Shown piece by piece: positions 20,700-31,185 of a DNA stretch of 39,633 nt. This stretch comes from Chara braunii (lineage: Eukaryota; Streptophyta; Charophyceae; Charales; Characeae): positions 2,367,432-2,407,064 of the forward strand of contig BFEA01000119.1 of NCBI GenBank assembly GCA_003427395.1, read 5' to 3'. The notes beneath the pieces are model-generated. The model ran no database searches. It was not told the DNA's origin and saw nothing but the letters and a program-made list of their open reading frames with translations. A program made the translations under genes and the position numbers. Position 1 is the first letter of the stretch, and the number at the start of each line of letters is the position of its first letter.

Positions 20700-22030
20700 T
20701 TCCCTTAGAAGAAACCCCATGTCTTAGTGCCACCATGACTGCGTCATAGCGTCTGCGTATGTTAGTGTGCACTGTGTATCACCGCGCACTGTGTATCGGT
20801 GTGCATCAATATGCATTGCGAGTCACCGTGTAATTGCGTGCATGAGACTGTGCGACCACATATCTACGTCACAGTGTAAGTGACACTGACCCTGTGTGTT
20901 TCATTGTGCCTATCATCGTGATCGTATGTGTGTTACAGTGTCTATATGCCACAGTGTGACTATCACTGTGTTGCTGTGGATGTCACAGTTTGTGTTACTA
21001 TGCACCGCCCGTGCATCTGTGTGACTTTGTATTTGTGTGGTTGGTGGTGTGGGTCACAGTGACTGTGTGTGTTCACGGTATCTGTGTGTGTTCACAGTAT
21101 TTGTGTGTGTTCACAGTATCTTTGTGTGCGTGACTATGTATGTCACTGTGCCTGTGCGTCACAGCGTGTGACACAGTGTCTGTCACAGTGTCCGTCTCAC
21201 TTGCGTACGTGTCACCGCGTGACTGTGCGCGTGTCACTCGTGTATGCATCACTGTATATGTCACAATCTGCTGCGTGGGTCACGGTGTTTGTTACTGTGT
21301 ATGTCACCGTGACTGTGTGTGTCACCGTGTGATTGTCACCGTGTGACAGCGTGACTGTCACCGCGTGACTGTGCGTCTATCACTGTGTATGTGTCACAGT
21401 GCTTGTGTTACTGAGTGACTGTCACTTCACCGTGCACTCCGTGTGCTACTGTGTGCCTGAATTTGTGCCTTTCCTATGTGTTTTACTGTGTATGTCACAG
21501 TCCGTAACTCACCGTGTATGCCACGGTCCGTGTCACACTGGGCGCGTCACAGTTTGTATCTTGTTGTGTATGCTCCAGCCTCTGTCACACCGTGTATATC
21601 ACAACCTGTATCTTACTATGCATGCCACAATCTGCGTCACACTATGTATGTCAGAGCCAGTGTCTCACTGTGCATGCCACAGTCTGTGTGTGGTGACTGT
21701 ATATTCGTGTCACAGTGTATGTGACACCGAGTCTGGGTATGCGACCCTGTGTCTGTCACGACGTCCATGTGCGTCACCCTCTCTCTGAGTGTGTTACCGA
21801 GTATGTCACCGTGACTGTGTACATGACTGTGCACCGTGTATTATTGTGGACTGTGTACAACGTATGTGACAGTACACTGTGCGTCACCCTGAACTGTGTC
21901 CGTGTGTAAGTGTCACTTTGTGTTTGTGACTGTGCGTGACCGTGCATGTGACTGTGCACTCCGTATCTGTGTCACAGTTTCTGTTTCACTGTGTATCTGT
22001 GACTGTGTCACTGTGTGTCACCGTGTCTGT
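20700..22030. repeat. Cryptically simple region rich in TCACNGTG words
   Basis: About 1.3 kb consists largely of TCACAGTG, TCACTGTG, TCACCGTG and GTGTGACTGTG words without a fixed period. The core CACNGTG is an odd palindrome, so both strands look alike. Many frames are open on both strands but give only Cys/Val/Ser/Thr low complexity. I see no gene. Confidence 0.8.
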
Positions 22031-22034
22031 GTGA

Positions 22035-22200
22035 GTGTCACAGTGTAATGTCTGCCTGTCTTGTCTGTTTGTCGGTTGGCCTGTTTGTCTGTCTTTGTCC
22101 GGCTAGTCTGTCTGTCAGTCTGTTTGTCTGTCTGTCTGCATTCTCACTTTCTGTCTGTCTATCTGCTGAACCTGCCTGTCTGTCTGGCCTGTCCCAGTCC
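22035..22200. repeat. Degenerate (CTGT/TGTC)n microsatellite
   Basis: Tetranucleotide TGTC repeats with interruptions directly follow the GTCAC region and end in CCAGTCCAGTCCAG. Confidence 0.85.
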
Positions 22201-22670
22201 AGTCCAGCAAGTACCGCAAGGGACTGCGAGCACCACGGGCCGACGGAACAGGGCAGACTAAACGAGCTTCAGAAGTATGAATCAAGAGGCAGCGCCCGGT
22301 CATTCATTCGATCCTGCGTGAGCCATGCGGAAGTGCTGCCACAGCGACCTGTGCAAGGAGGTCTGCAGCAAACCCAGAGCCGAAGTGGCATAGCATAGCC
22401 ATAGAGCAGTTGCGGCCATGGCCGCTATAGTTAGAGTTAGTGTGTAGTGTGCATGTTTGTTGCGTGATTGCAGAGTACCACGTGTAGGATATCCAGGGCG
22501 ATCCGGTGTATGCGAGCAGAGAGTTGTTTGGGCGCTGAGTAGCCATAGCCAATTGGAAGTGAACTGGTATTTGGGTTTCCATATCTCTGAGTTCTGAGCG
22601 GGCGCATGTCGCCAGTTGGCTGCGCTACTGTTTGCATACATGTAAGGTGTGAATGAAAGCAAGTCTTATT
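22200..22670. other. Unique-looking segment ending at a TAA repeat; possible retroposon 3' end
   Basis: About 470 bp of mixed-composition sequence with no recognisable product. It runs into AAGTCTTATTG and then a TAA repeat, which is how some LINE and SINE copies end. No ORF of a known type is visible. Confidence 0.25.
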
Positions 22671-22716
<46 letters not shown>

Positions 22717-22719
22717 GTA

Positions 22720-22757
<38 letters not shown>
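22671..22757. repeat. (TAA)n microsatellite
   Basis: About 28 trinucleotides, interrupted once by AGTAG near 22716. Confidence 0.95.
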
Positions 22758-22758
<1 letters not shown>

Positions 22759-22934
22759 TCAAGAAAGATGAGTAATAGCGAACTTCAGCAATCAAACAGC
22801 ATCATATGCACAAGACCAGCTAGTAGTGATCTCGACCCAACAGCAGAATTGCATCACGAGTTTCACCAAATAAGAGCACAGCAAAACTCATTAATTGACA
22901 ATGCTGGGATAGTCTCATCATCATCGAAGAAACA

Positions 22935-23099
22935 ATGTTGGTATCCTATCTGGCGCTCGTTCATGTACGTATTAATAAAGGGTGGAAAGGTCGTAAAGTT
23001 GCTTTAATAGGCTTATTAGGATTCTTTGTTATATGGGTTTGTTATCTTGGAGTTAACTTATTAGGAAAAGGACTTCATAGCTATGGATGGTTTAATTAA
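22935..23099 (+). pseudogene. ccsA: Plastid-derived ccsA 3' end (nuclear plastid DNA fragment)
   Basis: A frame from 22935 to the stop at 23097-23099 encodes a basic segment ([10 protein letters not shown]), a hydrophobic transmembrane helix ([17 protein letters not shown]) and the ending [15 protein letters not shown]. This matches the very conserved C-terminus of plastid CcsA (Ycf5), a membrane protein that attaches heme to c-type cytochromes. Only about the last 45-55 of roughly 310-330 residues are present, and upstream sequence does not continue the protein, so it cannot be functional. The codons are AT-rich and the frame is intact, suggesting either a fairly recent transfer or a short fragment. 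The insertion may include 23100-23140 as plastid intergenic DNA. The left junction is about 22935-22955; the exact edges are not visible. Confidence 0.82.
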
Positions 23100-24284
23100 A
23101 AAAGTGTCATTTTAATAAATCACTAAAAATCCTACTCACGTCCAGACTACAGATGGCAGATCCTTGACAACAGCTTCCCAAGTACGAGCAGATCTCGGCC
23201 CATGCCGCACGCGTCAAGCACCAGGTACGCCTCTCGTATCACTCACAACCTCGATCCCTCACAACCTCGATCCCTCACTCACAGATGCCACGTGCACCGA
23301 AGGATCACCATGCACTTCATACAGCACACAGCAGCGCAACTCTGCTAAGGCTGCCTGCCCCTTTTTTTTTTTTTTTTTTTTTTTCTTCTTCTTCTTGCGC
23401 ACTCCCTCCACCACGCAATCACCTTCCTTCCTCTGCGCACTTCCTCCTTCTGCCCCGTACCTGGCCATAATGCCGGCCAGGTTCCACTCAATCAGGGAAA
23501 GTCGATTCCCCCTCCCCGTCTCTCTCTCCTTCTCTCTGTTCTTCCCCTTTCATCATGCTCGCGGCCTCCTTCTCCTGCTCTTTTCTACTTCGTCGTCTTC
23601 CCCTTAATCGTTTCCAGCTCCCACTGTTGTCGTCTCTCTTCCCACTCTTTCCTTCCCTCTCGAGCGCTCACCTCCACTAACCCCGGCCGCTGATTCCTCT
23701 GTCCGCGTGCTTATCTCCCATCTTCTCCCGCGCGTCGATCTCCGCATCTTCTTTCTGTAATCCCCCTCTTCTCCTTCTTCTTCCTCTTCTTCTTTGCAGT
23801 CTTCTCCTTTACATGATATTGTGACGATATATATACAGATATATTATTTTTCCATGGTGTCCTTCTTCTTCCCCCTCCCCCTTTCGATGCTCCTCTCATT
23901 CGTATACAACTGAGTTCGTGCTTTAAAAAGAATACTTAATAATAATAATAATAATAAAAGTATTAAAACTGAATGCACACAAGTCATATTTCCTGTCGAG
24001 TACAGACAAAGTGGGGGCGCGTTTCATTCGGGAAAGAAGGCGACCAAATGTCCACGCAGGCACGAACGTGCGGAGCAGTGGCCACCTCCGAGAACATCAT
24101 AGCTTGGGGCCAGGACCCATTTGCTACAATCGAGATTTCGAAACGACCATCCTCTCATCCGAAATCTACAGTTGGAATCCGACGACTACGAACCGACTAG
24201 ACCACACAATTGCTGCATTACCAAGAATGAATGACCATAGCTTTTACACAAATCCGCACTTGAAATCGCACGTATAACGAAACC

Positions 24285-24287
<3 letters not shown>
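23100..24287. other. No gene; pyrimidine-rich and simple sequence
   Basis: It contains poly-T (23361-23383) with adjoining TTC repeats, a long C/T-rich stretch to about 23880 and an (AAT)n run at about 23939-23957. Frames crossing the pyrimidine tracts are low complexity on both strands. Confidence 0.7.

Positions 24288-24345
<58 letters not shown>
24288..24345. repeat. (CT)n microsatellite running into a gap
   Basis: At least 28 CT units, cut by the gap. Confidence 0.95.
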
Positions 24346-24633
24346 NNNNNNNNNNNNNNNNNNNNNNNNNNNNNNNNNNNNNNNNNNNNNNNNNNNNNNN
24401 NNNNNNNNNNNNNNNNNNNNNNNNNNNNNNNNNNNNNNNNNNNNNNNNNNNNNNNNNNNNNNNNNNNNNNNNNNNNNNNNNNNNNNNNNNNNNNNNNNNN
24501 NNNNNNNNNNNNNNNNNNNNNNNNNNNNNNNNNNNNNNNNNNNNNNNNNNNNNNNNNNNNNNNNNNNNNNNNNNNNNNNNNNNNNNNNNNNNNNNNNNNN
24601 NNNNNNNNNNNNNNNNNNNNNNNNNNNNNNNNN
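24346..24633. other. Assembly gap (288 N)
   Basis: Unknown bases directly after a CT repeat, a typical assembly break. Confidence 1.
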
Positions 24634-24636
24634 ATT

Positions 24637-24795
24637 CCATCGATAGGATGAGCAAAACGGAATGAATCTTCCGCTGAAACGTGGAAATATACACTGCCAC
24701 TTTTAGATTTGCTCATTCTATCGATCCAAGTAGCGCGCGGCTCGCTCGCCGCTTAGAGACTTGGCTGTCGGCCAAGGTTGGAGACTTAGAGTCTT

Positions 24796-24853
<58 letters not shown>

Positions 24854-25005
24854 GAAGAAAACCCAAGGTGGCAGCGTATATTCCCACGTTCTAGCGTTAG
24901 ATTCATTCGATCTTGCAATGTAGATTTCCATGTTCTAGCGCTAGATTCATTCGATTTGGTAGTGTAGATTTTTACTTCCTAGCGCTAGATTCATTCGATT
25001 TTTCT
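24637..25005. repeat. Inverted plus tandem copies of a 48-bp unit around CT/AC microsatellites
   Basis: On the plus strand the unit TCTAGCGCTAGATTCATTCGAT recurs three times in variant form near 24890, 24936 and 24982 at about 46-48 bp. A fourth copy lies inverted at about 24655-24710: its minus strand reads GTGGCAGTGTATATTTCCACG then GATTCATTCCG, and the plus copy at 24868 begins GTGGCAGCGTATATTCCCACG. Terminal arms ATCGATAGGATGAGCAAA (24642) and their near complement (24709-24726) bracket the inverted copy. Between lie (CT)n at 24796-24815 and (AC)n at 24816-24852. Confidence 0.65.
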
Positions 25006-25230
25006 TCCCCTCCTATCGCTGTAAGTAGCGAGAGGTCAGTCGCGGGGTAGAAGACTTACCTTGTCTTCTCTCCCTCATCGTCGTTGTCGTCTTCGTCGTC
25101 ACCGTCCGACATAACTCGATGTGTCCCCTGCAACTCCGCACAATCCGACATGATGTGCAGCATACCAAAACCACAGCATCCCGGGCGCGACTGTTACAGC
25201 GTGCATTCTGACAAGTTGGGCGGACCTCAG

Positions 25231-25480
25231 GTAAGTCGTCCCCCTCTTCTCCTTCTTGTTCTTCTTCTTCTCTTCGCCCTCTCCTTCTTCTTCCTCATCT
25301 TCTTCTCCTTCTTCTTCTTCTTCTTCTTCCTCGTGCCGTCTTCTTCTCTGTACGGCCCTCTCTTTCACGTGACCAACCATTCTTCCCTCGCACTTGCCTT
25401 CTCCGTCGTTGTTCACCTCGTAGTCGCCTTCCTCGTTCTCATCCCCGAGCCCCTCGTCCCCCCCCCCTGGCATGTGTCGA
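25231..25480. repeat. CTT-rich pyrimidine tract
   Basis: A run of CTTCTT and CCTC words on the plus strand. The minus-strand frame across it is a meaningless poly-Glu. Confidence 0.9.
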
Positions 25481-25707
25481 TCTTGGATACCAGAGCGGAC
25501 GTCGGGAAAATCCCGGGAATGAATCTGCCCGGGTTCTTTGACAAATTCCAAAGGTTTCTCATACGAGATCCAGGAGAAAAAAATAAACCAAGAATAAATA
25601 AACAAAAAGAAATCTAGAAGAAAAAAACGTAAAAAAAGAAGAAGAAAAGAAAACAATGAAATAAAACAAGAGAAAATTTAACTACCAAACTACCCTGTCG
25701 CGCCAAT

Positions 25708-26050
25708 TGTCACGACGGGCTTTAACTGCAACTAACCTAAACTAGAGGTCGCGGGTTCGAGTCTCCGCCTACAGTAGTGGACCGGGGTCGAATTCGGGTT
25801 GCTTGCCAAAAGAAAGAGGTAGCCCAATAGTCGTCAGGTTTCAATCTATCCATCTACTGTATGTAATTCCAACCTGTTACATATTGGGCTAGCTCTTACC
25901 ATGATATAGCAAGGAGGTGCCTTATAAGTAAAGTTTATTGGCCTGAGTGTGTGTGTGTGACCCGCAAGGGTACTTGTTTTGTTTGGGAGGCCCCGCAGGG
26001 GCGGTAGTTGCTTGTGGCCGGGACTTTGGGGTTTGCAGCGGGTCGGCCGG
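25708..26050 (+). mobile_element. Possible LTR-like start with a long hairpin
   Basis: TGTCACGACGGG at 25708 resembles a common Ty3/Gypsy LTR start and the TGTCGCGACCGG at 37518. A TATAAG box follows near 25922. Between them TAGCCCAATA (25820-25829) faces TATTGGGCTA (25882-25891), with inner CAGGTT facing AACCTG. A tRNA T-arm-like GCGGGTTCGAGTCTCCGC lies at 25751-25768. I could not find a second copy after the chromovirus, so assignment as its LTR is unproven. Confidence 0.3.
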
Positions 26051-26555
26051 TACTTAGCCGTGGCTGCGATATAGAGGGTTGAGGCGGGAAAAACAGCCAA
26101 GTGGCGGGGTAGGAGGTCCGCGGCACTTAAGAACCGCGGAAACACTCAAGTGGCAGTTATGCCGGTACCACGCCAAGTAGAGGTAGATGTGCCTGGTAGT
26201 CGAGGCCGAGTAGAAGAAGACACAGTTGACATTTTTAGAGGCCCAGTACCGGTAGGCAGACAGGTACCAGTCCAAATCTTAGGGTGTGTTGTAGATTTAC
26301 CCGACACCACACTAACCCCCTTAACCCCTCGACCTTTTCGGTCCGAGGGTATTACTACTAATCTTTAACCATCACAGCGCGCGTCATGACAACGCGCGCA
26401 CACTCTCGAAATTTTCTCCCCGATTCGTCCCCGGCCTCAATGGTCGAGGAAATCATTTTCAAGTGTCGCGCGAAAACGCGCACACCCCTTTTTCATCCCA
26501 GACTGGCTCCGTCATGGTAGCCGACGCCGTCACCATGTCGAATGCAAAAGCATGG

Positions 26556-26581
26556 CCAAATACCCTTGTAAGGGTATTTGG
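26556..26581. repeat. Near-perfect 26-bp palindrome shared with 9433-9459
   Basis: CCAAATACCCTT and AAGGGTATTTGG are separated by GT. The copy at 9433 differs by the loop (AC) and one extra T. A smaller CCATG/CATGG pair abuts it on the left. It lies about 150 bp upstream of the first chromovirus-like codons. Confidence 0.85.
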
Positions 26582-26734
26582 TCCGACACCGGGCTCCATA
26601 TCTGTGCCTGCAGACCAGGGCCATCACCCCAGGGGGATTCACACACCCTCCTCACCTCCCTCCTCGCGCCCATCCAGGTGCAACTTGCGCCCCTTGCGCC
26701 CTTATAAGTGAGGGTGGCGACTCTTGCCGTTGGC

Positions 26735-26998
26735 ATGCGGCAACTCCAGGACGCTGCTCGTCCTTCCTCTCATAACTCTCTCTCTTCTCTTGGCTTCCAG
26801 TCCGGATCCCCAATCCTCCGACTTGGTGACCACGGTGGAGCTTCGTCCTCCGCTGCCCCCGACCCGACCATCCTGGTGACCGTCCACGCCCCTAGCACGA
26901 CGACCGACACGGGTCAGACCTTCCCTCACTCTAAGGACGCACTCGCCCAGATTCCGGTCACTACGGCCACGGGACCACAGCCCGCTGCCGTGGTCTGA
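26735..26998 (+). pseudogene. gag: Possible N-terminal start of chromovirus gag
   Basis: An ATG at 26735 opens a Ser/Thr/Ala/Pro-rich frame (MRQLQDAARPSSHNS...) ending at a stop at 26996. It lies in front of the Gag core in another frame, with a further LAQIRADLILLRLQ heptad-like stretch near 27140-27190. These low-complexity parts are typical of Gag N-termini, but the assignment rests mostly on position. Confidence 0.35.
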
Positions 26999-27259
26999 AC
27001 TTTTTCGGGTGCCCCGTTTCTCCCTCCCCTCCGCACAACTGCAACGCCACCTGGCTCACCCCCTTATGGGATGCCCCATGCCGCTCTTGCGTCTACTTCC
27101 CCTACTTCTCCTCGCTCGATCTATGTTCGACATCTTTAGGCCGACCTGGCCCAGATCCGGGCCGACCTCATTCTCTTACGCCTTCAACCACCCTCCTCTC
27201 ACAGGTGGCCGCGCCTTCAGGCACACCCCCTTCTTCCTCTACTCTTCCATCCATGTAGG

Positions 27260-28496
27260 TTCGCTTCCCTCGCCCTACACCCCCTCCACCCCCATCCTAC
27301 CTCCTTCCTACTTCCTCGGTTGTTGCAACCTCTTCTACCGCAGCTCCCTCAGAGCCTGTCGTTGTTCCCCCCGCCGCTCCACCATGCGGCCCGGGCGTAC
27401 AGTCAGCTGCGCCCCCTTCTCCAGGACCTGCGCCGACTTACTCGGCCGTAGCGCAGGTCTCTGCAACTCGATATCCTCGCCGCCAAAACAGTGGCCCACC
27501 ACTCGTCCGCTTGACGGACATTGCCTTGTATGACAATACAAGGATACTCGTGTCTCGGTGGCTGCAGTCTGCCACCTGCACACTCCAGCTCATGGGCATC
27601 CCACCCGACACGTGGGTGGCTCACCTCTCCACGCTCCTGCGTGGAGGTCGTTTCGATGCCTGGGAGGATTTCTACACTCACTCCCTTCGTGAGGGTCGGA
27701 CCCCGACGTTCATGGATTTTCAGGCGTTCCTCAAGGATCACTTCGGAGCCCAACATGGAGTGACTGACACCTTCGAGCGTGTCGTCGGTACATGCTGGTC
27801 CGGCTTTGGTGGCGCTGCCGGCCTGGACCGCCACATCGAGGTCTTTCAGGACGCCCGCCTTATTTGCGATAGGGCGTTCCTCCCCGAGGCTGCCCTCATC
27901 GATCGTTTTTTGGCCAGCCTCCCCCTTGAGTACCGCTCCGAGTTATGGCGGTATGACTTCACATCGGCCCCGCAGGCTTACGAGGCCGCCAGGGCCCATC
28001 AGCGGATGTGGGGCCGTCTTCAACACACTTCTTCCTCCCAGCCTCAGCGTACTCCTTTCCAGCGTCGTTCCCCTTTCCACGGTCGTCACCGCCGTTCCGC
28101 GTAGCAGGGCTGCCACTTCTCGCACCGCTTAAGCGCGCTCGAGTATGGTGAGCAGGACGTTGTTGCCTCGTTGTCACCTGAGGGTGACCATAGCGACGAC
28201 CTCGACCTCTGCGAGGCCGTCCACTACCACTTGAAGGACTCTACCCTCCCGATAGCCGAGCGCCTCCAGCTCGCCCTCTCCACCCTTTCCTGGGCACGCA
28301 ACCGCTCTGGTCACGCTGGCGCGTCGCCCCCCAAGGCCCACAACACGACCTTCCTCAGGGCTTTGTCCGTCCTCATGATGTCCTTTCCGCTGAGGAGCAT
28401 GTGGCCATTTTGGGCCGGTGTGGGTGTTTGCGCTGCCGCCAGGATGGTCATACCTCCTCGAGGTGCCCTTACACCGCCGTCCTCGACCGCCAGTAG
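27260..28496 (+). pseudogene. gag: Chromovirus gag with capsid core and zinc knuckle, broken
   Basis: After a stop at 27257 the frame is open through a Pro-rich linker into a capsid core: RWLQSATCTLQLMGIPPDTW, GGRFDAWEDFYTHSLREG, FQAFLKDHFG, DRFLASLPLEYRSELWR. A TAG at 28102-28104 interrupts it, after which the same frame continues (GCHFSHRLSALEYGEQDVV) to about 28350. The sequence then shifts frame and ends with a perfect CX2CX4HX4C knuckle at 28425-28466 (CLRCRQDGHTSSRC) and a TAG at 28494. The capsid core assembles the particle and the knuckle binds RNA. Identity as a retrotransposon gag domain is by motif pattern. One stop and one frameshift at least prevent expression. Confidence 0.85.
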
Positions 28497-28570
28497 GCTG
28501 AGCTCTCTCGCCAACGCCTTGCTCAGTCCCCCTCGGACGCCTCGCATCCCCGCGACGCCTCCTAGCTACG

Positions 28571-29827
28571 GTGCAGTGTACACCTGCGCCCTCCTCAGTA
28601 GTCGGTTTTCCGACATCTCCGTTGCGGTTTGCCCCTCTCGCTACTGGAGTTGAGGTATCGCAGGACCCGACAGAGTGTACTCAGCGCTCTTTCTTAGTAC
28701 CCTATGCGCCCCCGCAGACCACTGTCTCTCCTCCTACCTCTCTGCGACTACCGACGCGTCGAGCCATTCGCTCAGCCCGTTGCAGCGAGCAGCTTGTGAC
28801 TCGCGAGGACGTTGTGGCCTCCCTTCTGGACTTGAGCATGCTTCAAGCTCGTAAGGAGCGACTCACCCTCCATGTCGCTGCACTGCGTTGCCTTCTTGTC
28901 ATTGTCTCTGACCCTGATCGCACCCTCCTAATCATTCCAGTACGACTGGGGACCTCCACAAGGGTGTACTCAGCGCTATGGGATTTCGGTTCTCAGGTTG
29001 CCTTCATTCACCCACGTATGGTGAAAGAAGCCCGCTTACCCACGACAGGGTCCCCGACTCTCATCTCCGTCACCCTACGTGATGACAAAACCCAGCGTTT
29101 CTTCGATCAGACGGTCACCGACCTCCCTTTCTTCTCCACTCTTGAGCCGACTGATCGTCCGACGATGTCTCGTCGCCACTGCTCCTCTGCACATTTCGAT
29201 GTGATGGAGACGGGGTACAATTTCATTCTCGGTACTCCGTGGTCTCGTCGGTTCCGAAGCACCGAGGCCGATTGGACGACCAACACTCTCGTTCTCAGAA
29301 CGAAGTGTGGACAGACGTATCACGTACCTTTTATAGGTACCACTGCGACACCACGCCTCGATCCTCCTCCCCCGGAGCCTTCCGTGCCCACACCATCTCC
29401 TACTATCACCGTCACCTCGCCTCGGCAGTTCGCCCACTTCATCCGACAGGACGACGTCACCTTCTTTACGGTGAACGTTACGGATCTCTTTCACTATGAT
29501 CCACCCTGTCCAAACGCCGAGCTCATCTCTCCGGAGCCAGATCCTCCTTCTATCCCTATGGTTTCCGTCTCTACTTCCCTCCCTCTGCTGTCCGTCGAAT
29601 CCACCCCGCCGTCTCGCGCTGACACTGGCGCTAAGGAACTCGCACACTATACGGCCGACCTGGAGCCCGCAGTTCGTGACCTCATTCGAGAGTACCACGA
29701 TGTTTTCCCATTGTCGTTCTCGTACGCCGGCATCCCACAGATGCGCGAGGTCGAGCAGTCCATCCAGCTTGTGCCTGACTATTCACCACTAGGCACACTA
29801 CAGACTCTCAATCCCCGAGGCCACTGA
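28571..29827 (+). pseudogene. pro: Chromovirus protease and RT-proximal linker
   Basis: The frame of 418 codons lacks a usable ATG and is the longest in the window. Residues about 130-150 show the aspartic protease loop, LWDFGSQVAFIHPRMV. The catalytic Asp (28982) is kept but the Ser/Thr that normally follows is Phe. The flap-to-end motif ILGTPWSRRF and the DW pair are present near residues 218-235. The last 60 residues (REYHDVFPLSFSYAGIP then [11 protein letters not shown]) are the conserved connection into RT. The protease would cleave the element's polyprotein, and the Asp-Phe-Gly change suggests loss of activity. A frameshift at about 29817 moves the similarity into another frame. Confidence 0.85.
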
Positions 29828-30411
29828 ACTCAAGCATCAGCTTGAGGAGCTCCTGAGACTGGGTTTCATTGAACCCAGCAATTCCCCGTGGGGTGCACCC
29901 GTCCTCTTTGCTCGCAAAGCGGATGGAACTCTCCGTCTCTGCATCGACTATTGCGGTCTCAACCACTACACGGTTAAGAACAGTTACCCCATGCCTAGTT
30001 CCGATGAGTTGTTCGACCGCCTCGCAGGCAACCGCTTCTTCACGAAGATTGATCTTCGTACTAGTTCATAGTGGTTACCATCAGATCCGCGTCGTTGCAG
30101 CGAACCAGCCGAAGACAACATTCCGATCGCGCTTCGGCCACTATGAGTTTACGGTGATGCTATTCGGCCTCACCAACGCACACGCTACCTTCCGGAGGGC
30201 GATGAACGACATCTTCAGGGACATCCTGAAGCAGTACGTTCTCGTCTACCTCGACGATATCCTGATCTACAGTCGTGCCCTTGAGGAGCATCTCAGACAC
30301 CTCCGTGACGTCCTTGACCGCTTGCGCAGACATGACTTCTATGCCAAGCTGAGCAAGTGCCGCTTTGCCCAACACAAAGTGGATTTCTTACGACACTACG
30401 TGTCTGACTAG
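29817..30411 (+). pseudogene. RT: Chromovirus reverse transcriptase, broken
   Basis: The first part (29817-30059) reads [31 protein letters not shown] and FFTKIDLR, including the motif A catalytic Asp. A 10-base extra stretch (ACTAGTTCAT, 30060-30069) causes a stop at 30069 and a frame change. The second part (30070-30408) reads SGYHQIRV, FGHYEFTVMLFGLTNAHATF and YLDDILIYS, with both Asp of the YLDD box at 30253-30258, then KCRFAQHKVDFL. It ends at a TAG (30409-30411) but continues in frame with the connection domain. RT copies the RNA into cDNA. The active-site residues survive, but the frame is broken at least twice. Confidence 0.92.
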
Positions 30412-30420
30412 GGTCTTCAT

Positions 30421-31185
30421 ATGGACGACGCGAAGATCACTGCTATTGCAGAGTGGCCCGTCCCTACATCCACCAAGCAGCTTCGCAGTTTCTTAGGCTT
30501 TGCTAGTTACTATAGTAACTACATACAGGGATATGCTAGATATTCCTATGTCCTTACCTCCACCCTCCTCTGGAAGAACCCCCCATGGGCTTGGACACCC
30601 CTCCACAAGGACGCCTTCCTCGCCCTCAAGAAGGCGGTGACATGTGCACTGGTTCTTCACCTACCCGATTTTGTTCGCCTTTTTATCCTTACCACCGTTG
30701 CGTCTGACTTTGCTGTAGGAGCAGTGCTTTCCCAAATTTTCCCCTCCTCTCCTAATTCCTCTCATCCTCGCATCCCTCACTTCCCAACCCCTACCCCTCC
30801 CACTACTTCCGCCTGATGCCTACTCGTCCAGCTACTTACGAGCCTTCTCTTGACTATTCTCCTACCATTGTCGAGGACGATACTGTCTAATCTCGACTAG
30901 ACGATTGTCCAATAGCCTTTTACTCCCGTCAGCTCCTCCCCGCCGAGATAAACTACACTGCTGATGAACGTGGAGTTCTCGCAATAGTTTATGCTACTCG
31001 GCACTGGCGTCACTACCTGCATGGGGCACCATTCACGGTGCGCACAGACAACTCTGTTGTCCAGGCTTTTCTGACAAAGTCGAAGCGTACTCCTCGACAG
31101 ACTCGCTGGTGGCGCAACCTATCTCGACATCAAGGGTGAGATCAATCGGGTCGCAAATGCCTTATCCCGACACTCTGACCATAAT
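30421..31185 (+). pseudogene. RH: RT connection and RNase H, broken
   Basis: The frame after the TAG gives WPVPTSTKQLRSFLGFASYY, the conserved connection segment, then FILTTVASDFAVGAVLSQ. The first RNase H Asp of the usual TDAS is Val here. A low-complexity insertion follows (30740-30816). The RNase H second half lies in another frame at 30909-31136: PIAFYSRQLLPAEINYTADE, LAIVYATRHWRHYL, FTVRTDN. It lacks an ATG. Another frame change at about 31115 leads to DIKGEINRVANALSRH, the usual RNase H C-terminus. RNase H removes the RNA strand during reverse transcription. Confidence 0.88.

Noticed and set aside
21069-21834. Cys/Val/Thr-rich frames on both strands
   Set aside because: Translation of GTCAC simple sequence; no start context or domain.
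22768-23007. 79-codon frame starting with ATG
   Set aside because: It runs into the ccsA fragment in the wrong frame and begins right at a TAA microsatellite, so it is a chimera of unrelated DNA.
24186-24716. Frames crossing the second gap with Arg-Glu repeats
   Set aside because: A product of N bases and the CT microsatellite.
25084-25230. Possible exon ending at CAG/GTAAGT at 25230
   Set aside because: No ATG start, and the frame is built of TCG repeats. Unlike 10250-10297 it has no initiation codon.
25099-25656. 185-codon minus-strand frame rich in Glu
   Set aside because: Generated by the CTT pyrimidine tract.
25745-25770. A tRNA gene, from a T-arm-like GGTTCGAGTC
   Set aside because: No A box or acceptor stem at the proper distance; at best a tRNA-derived scrap.
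26708-26735. TGGCGACTC as primer site of the chromovirus
   Set aside because: Only nine bases match a tRNA-Arg end, no LTR terminus precedes it, and the same word occurs inside the giant LTR near 2057.
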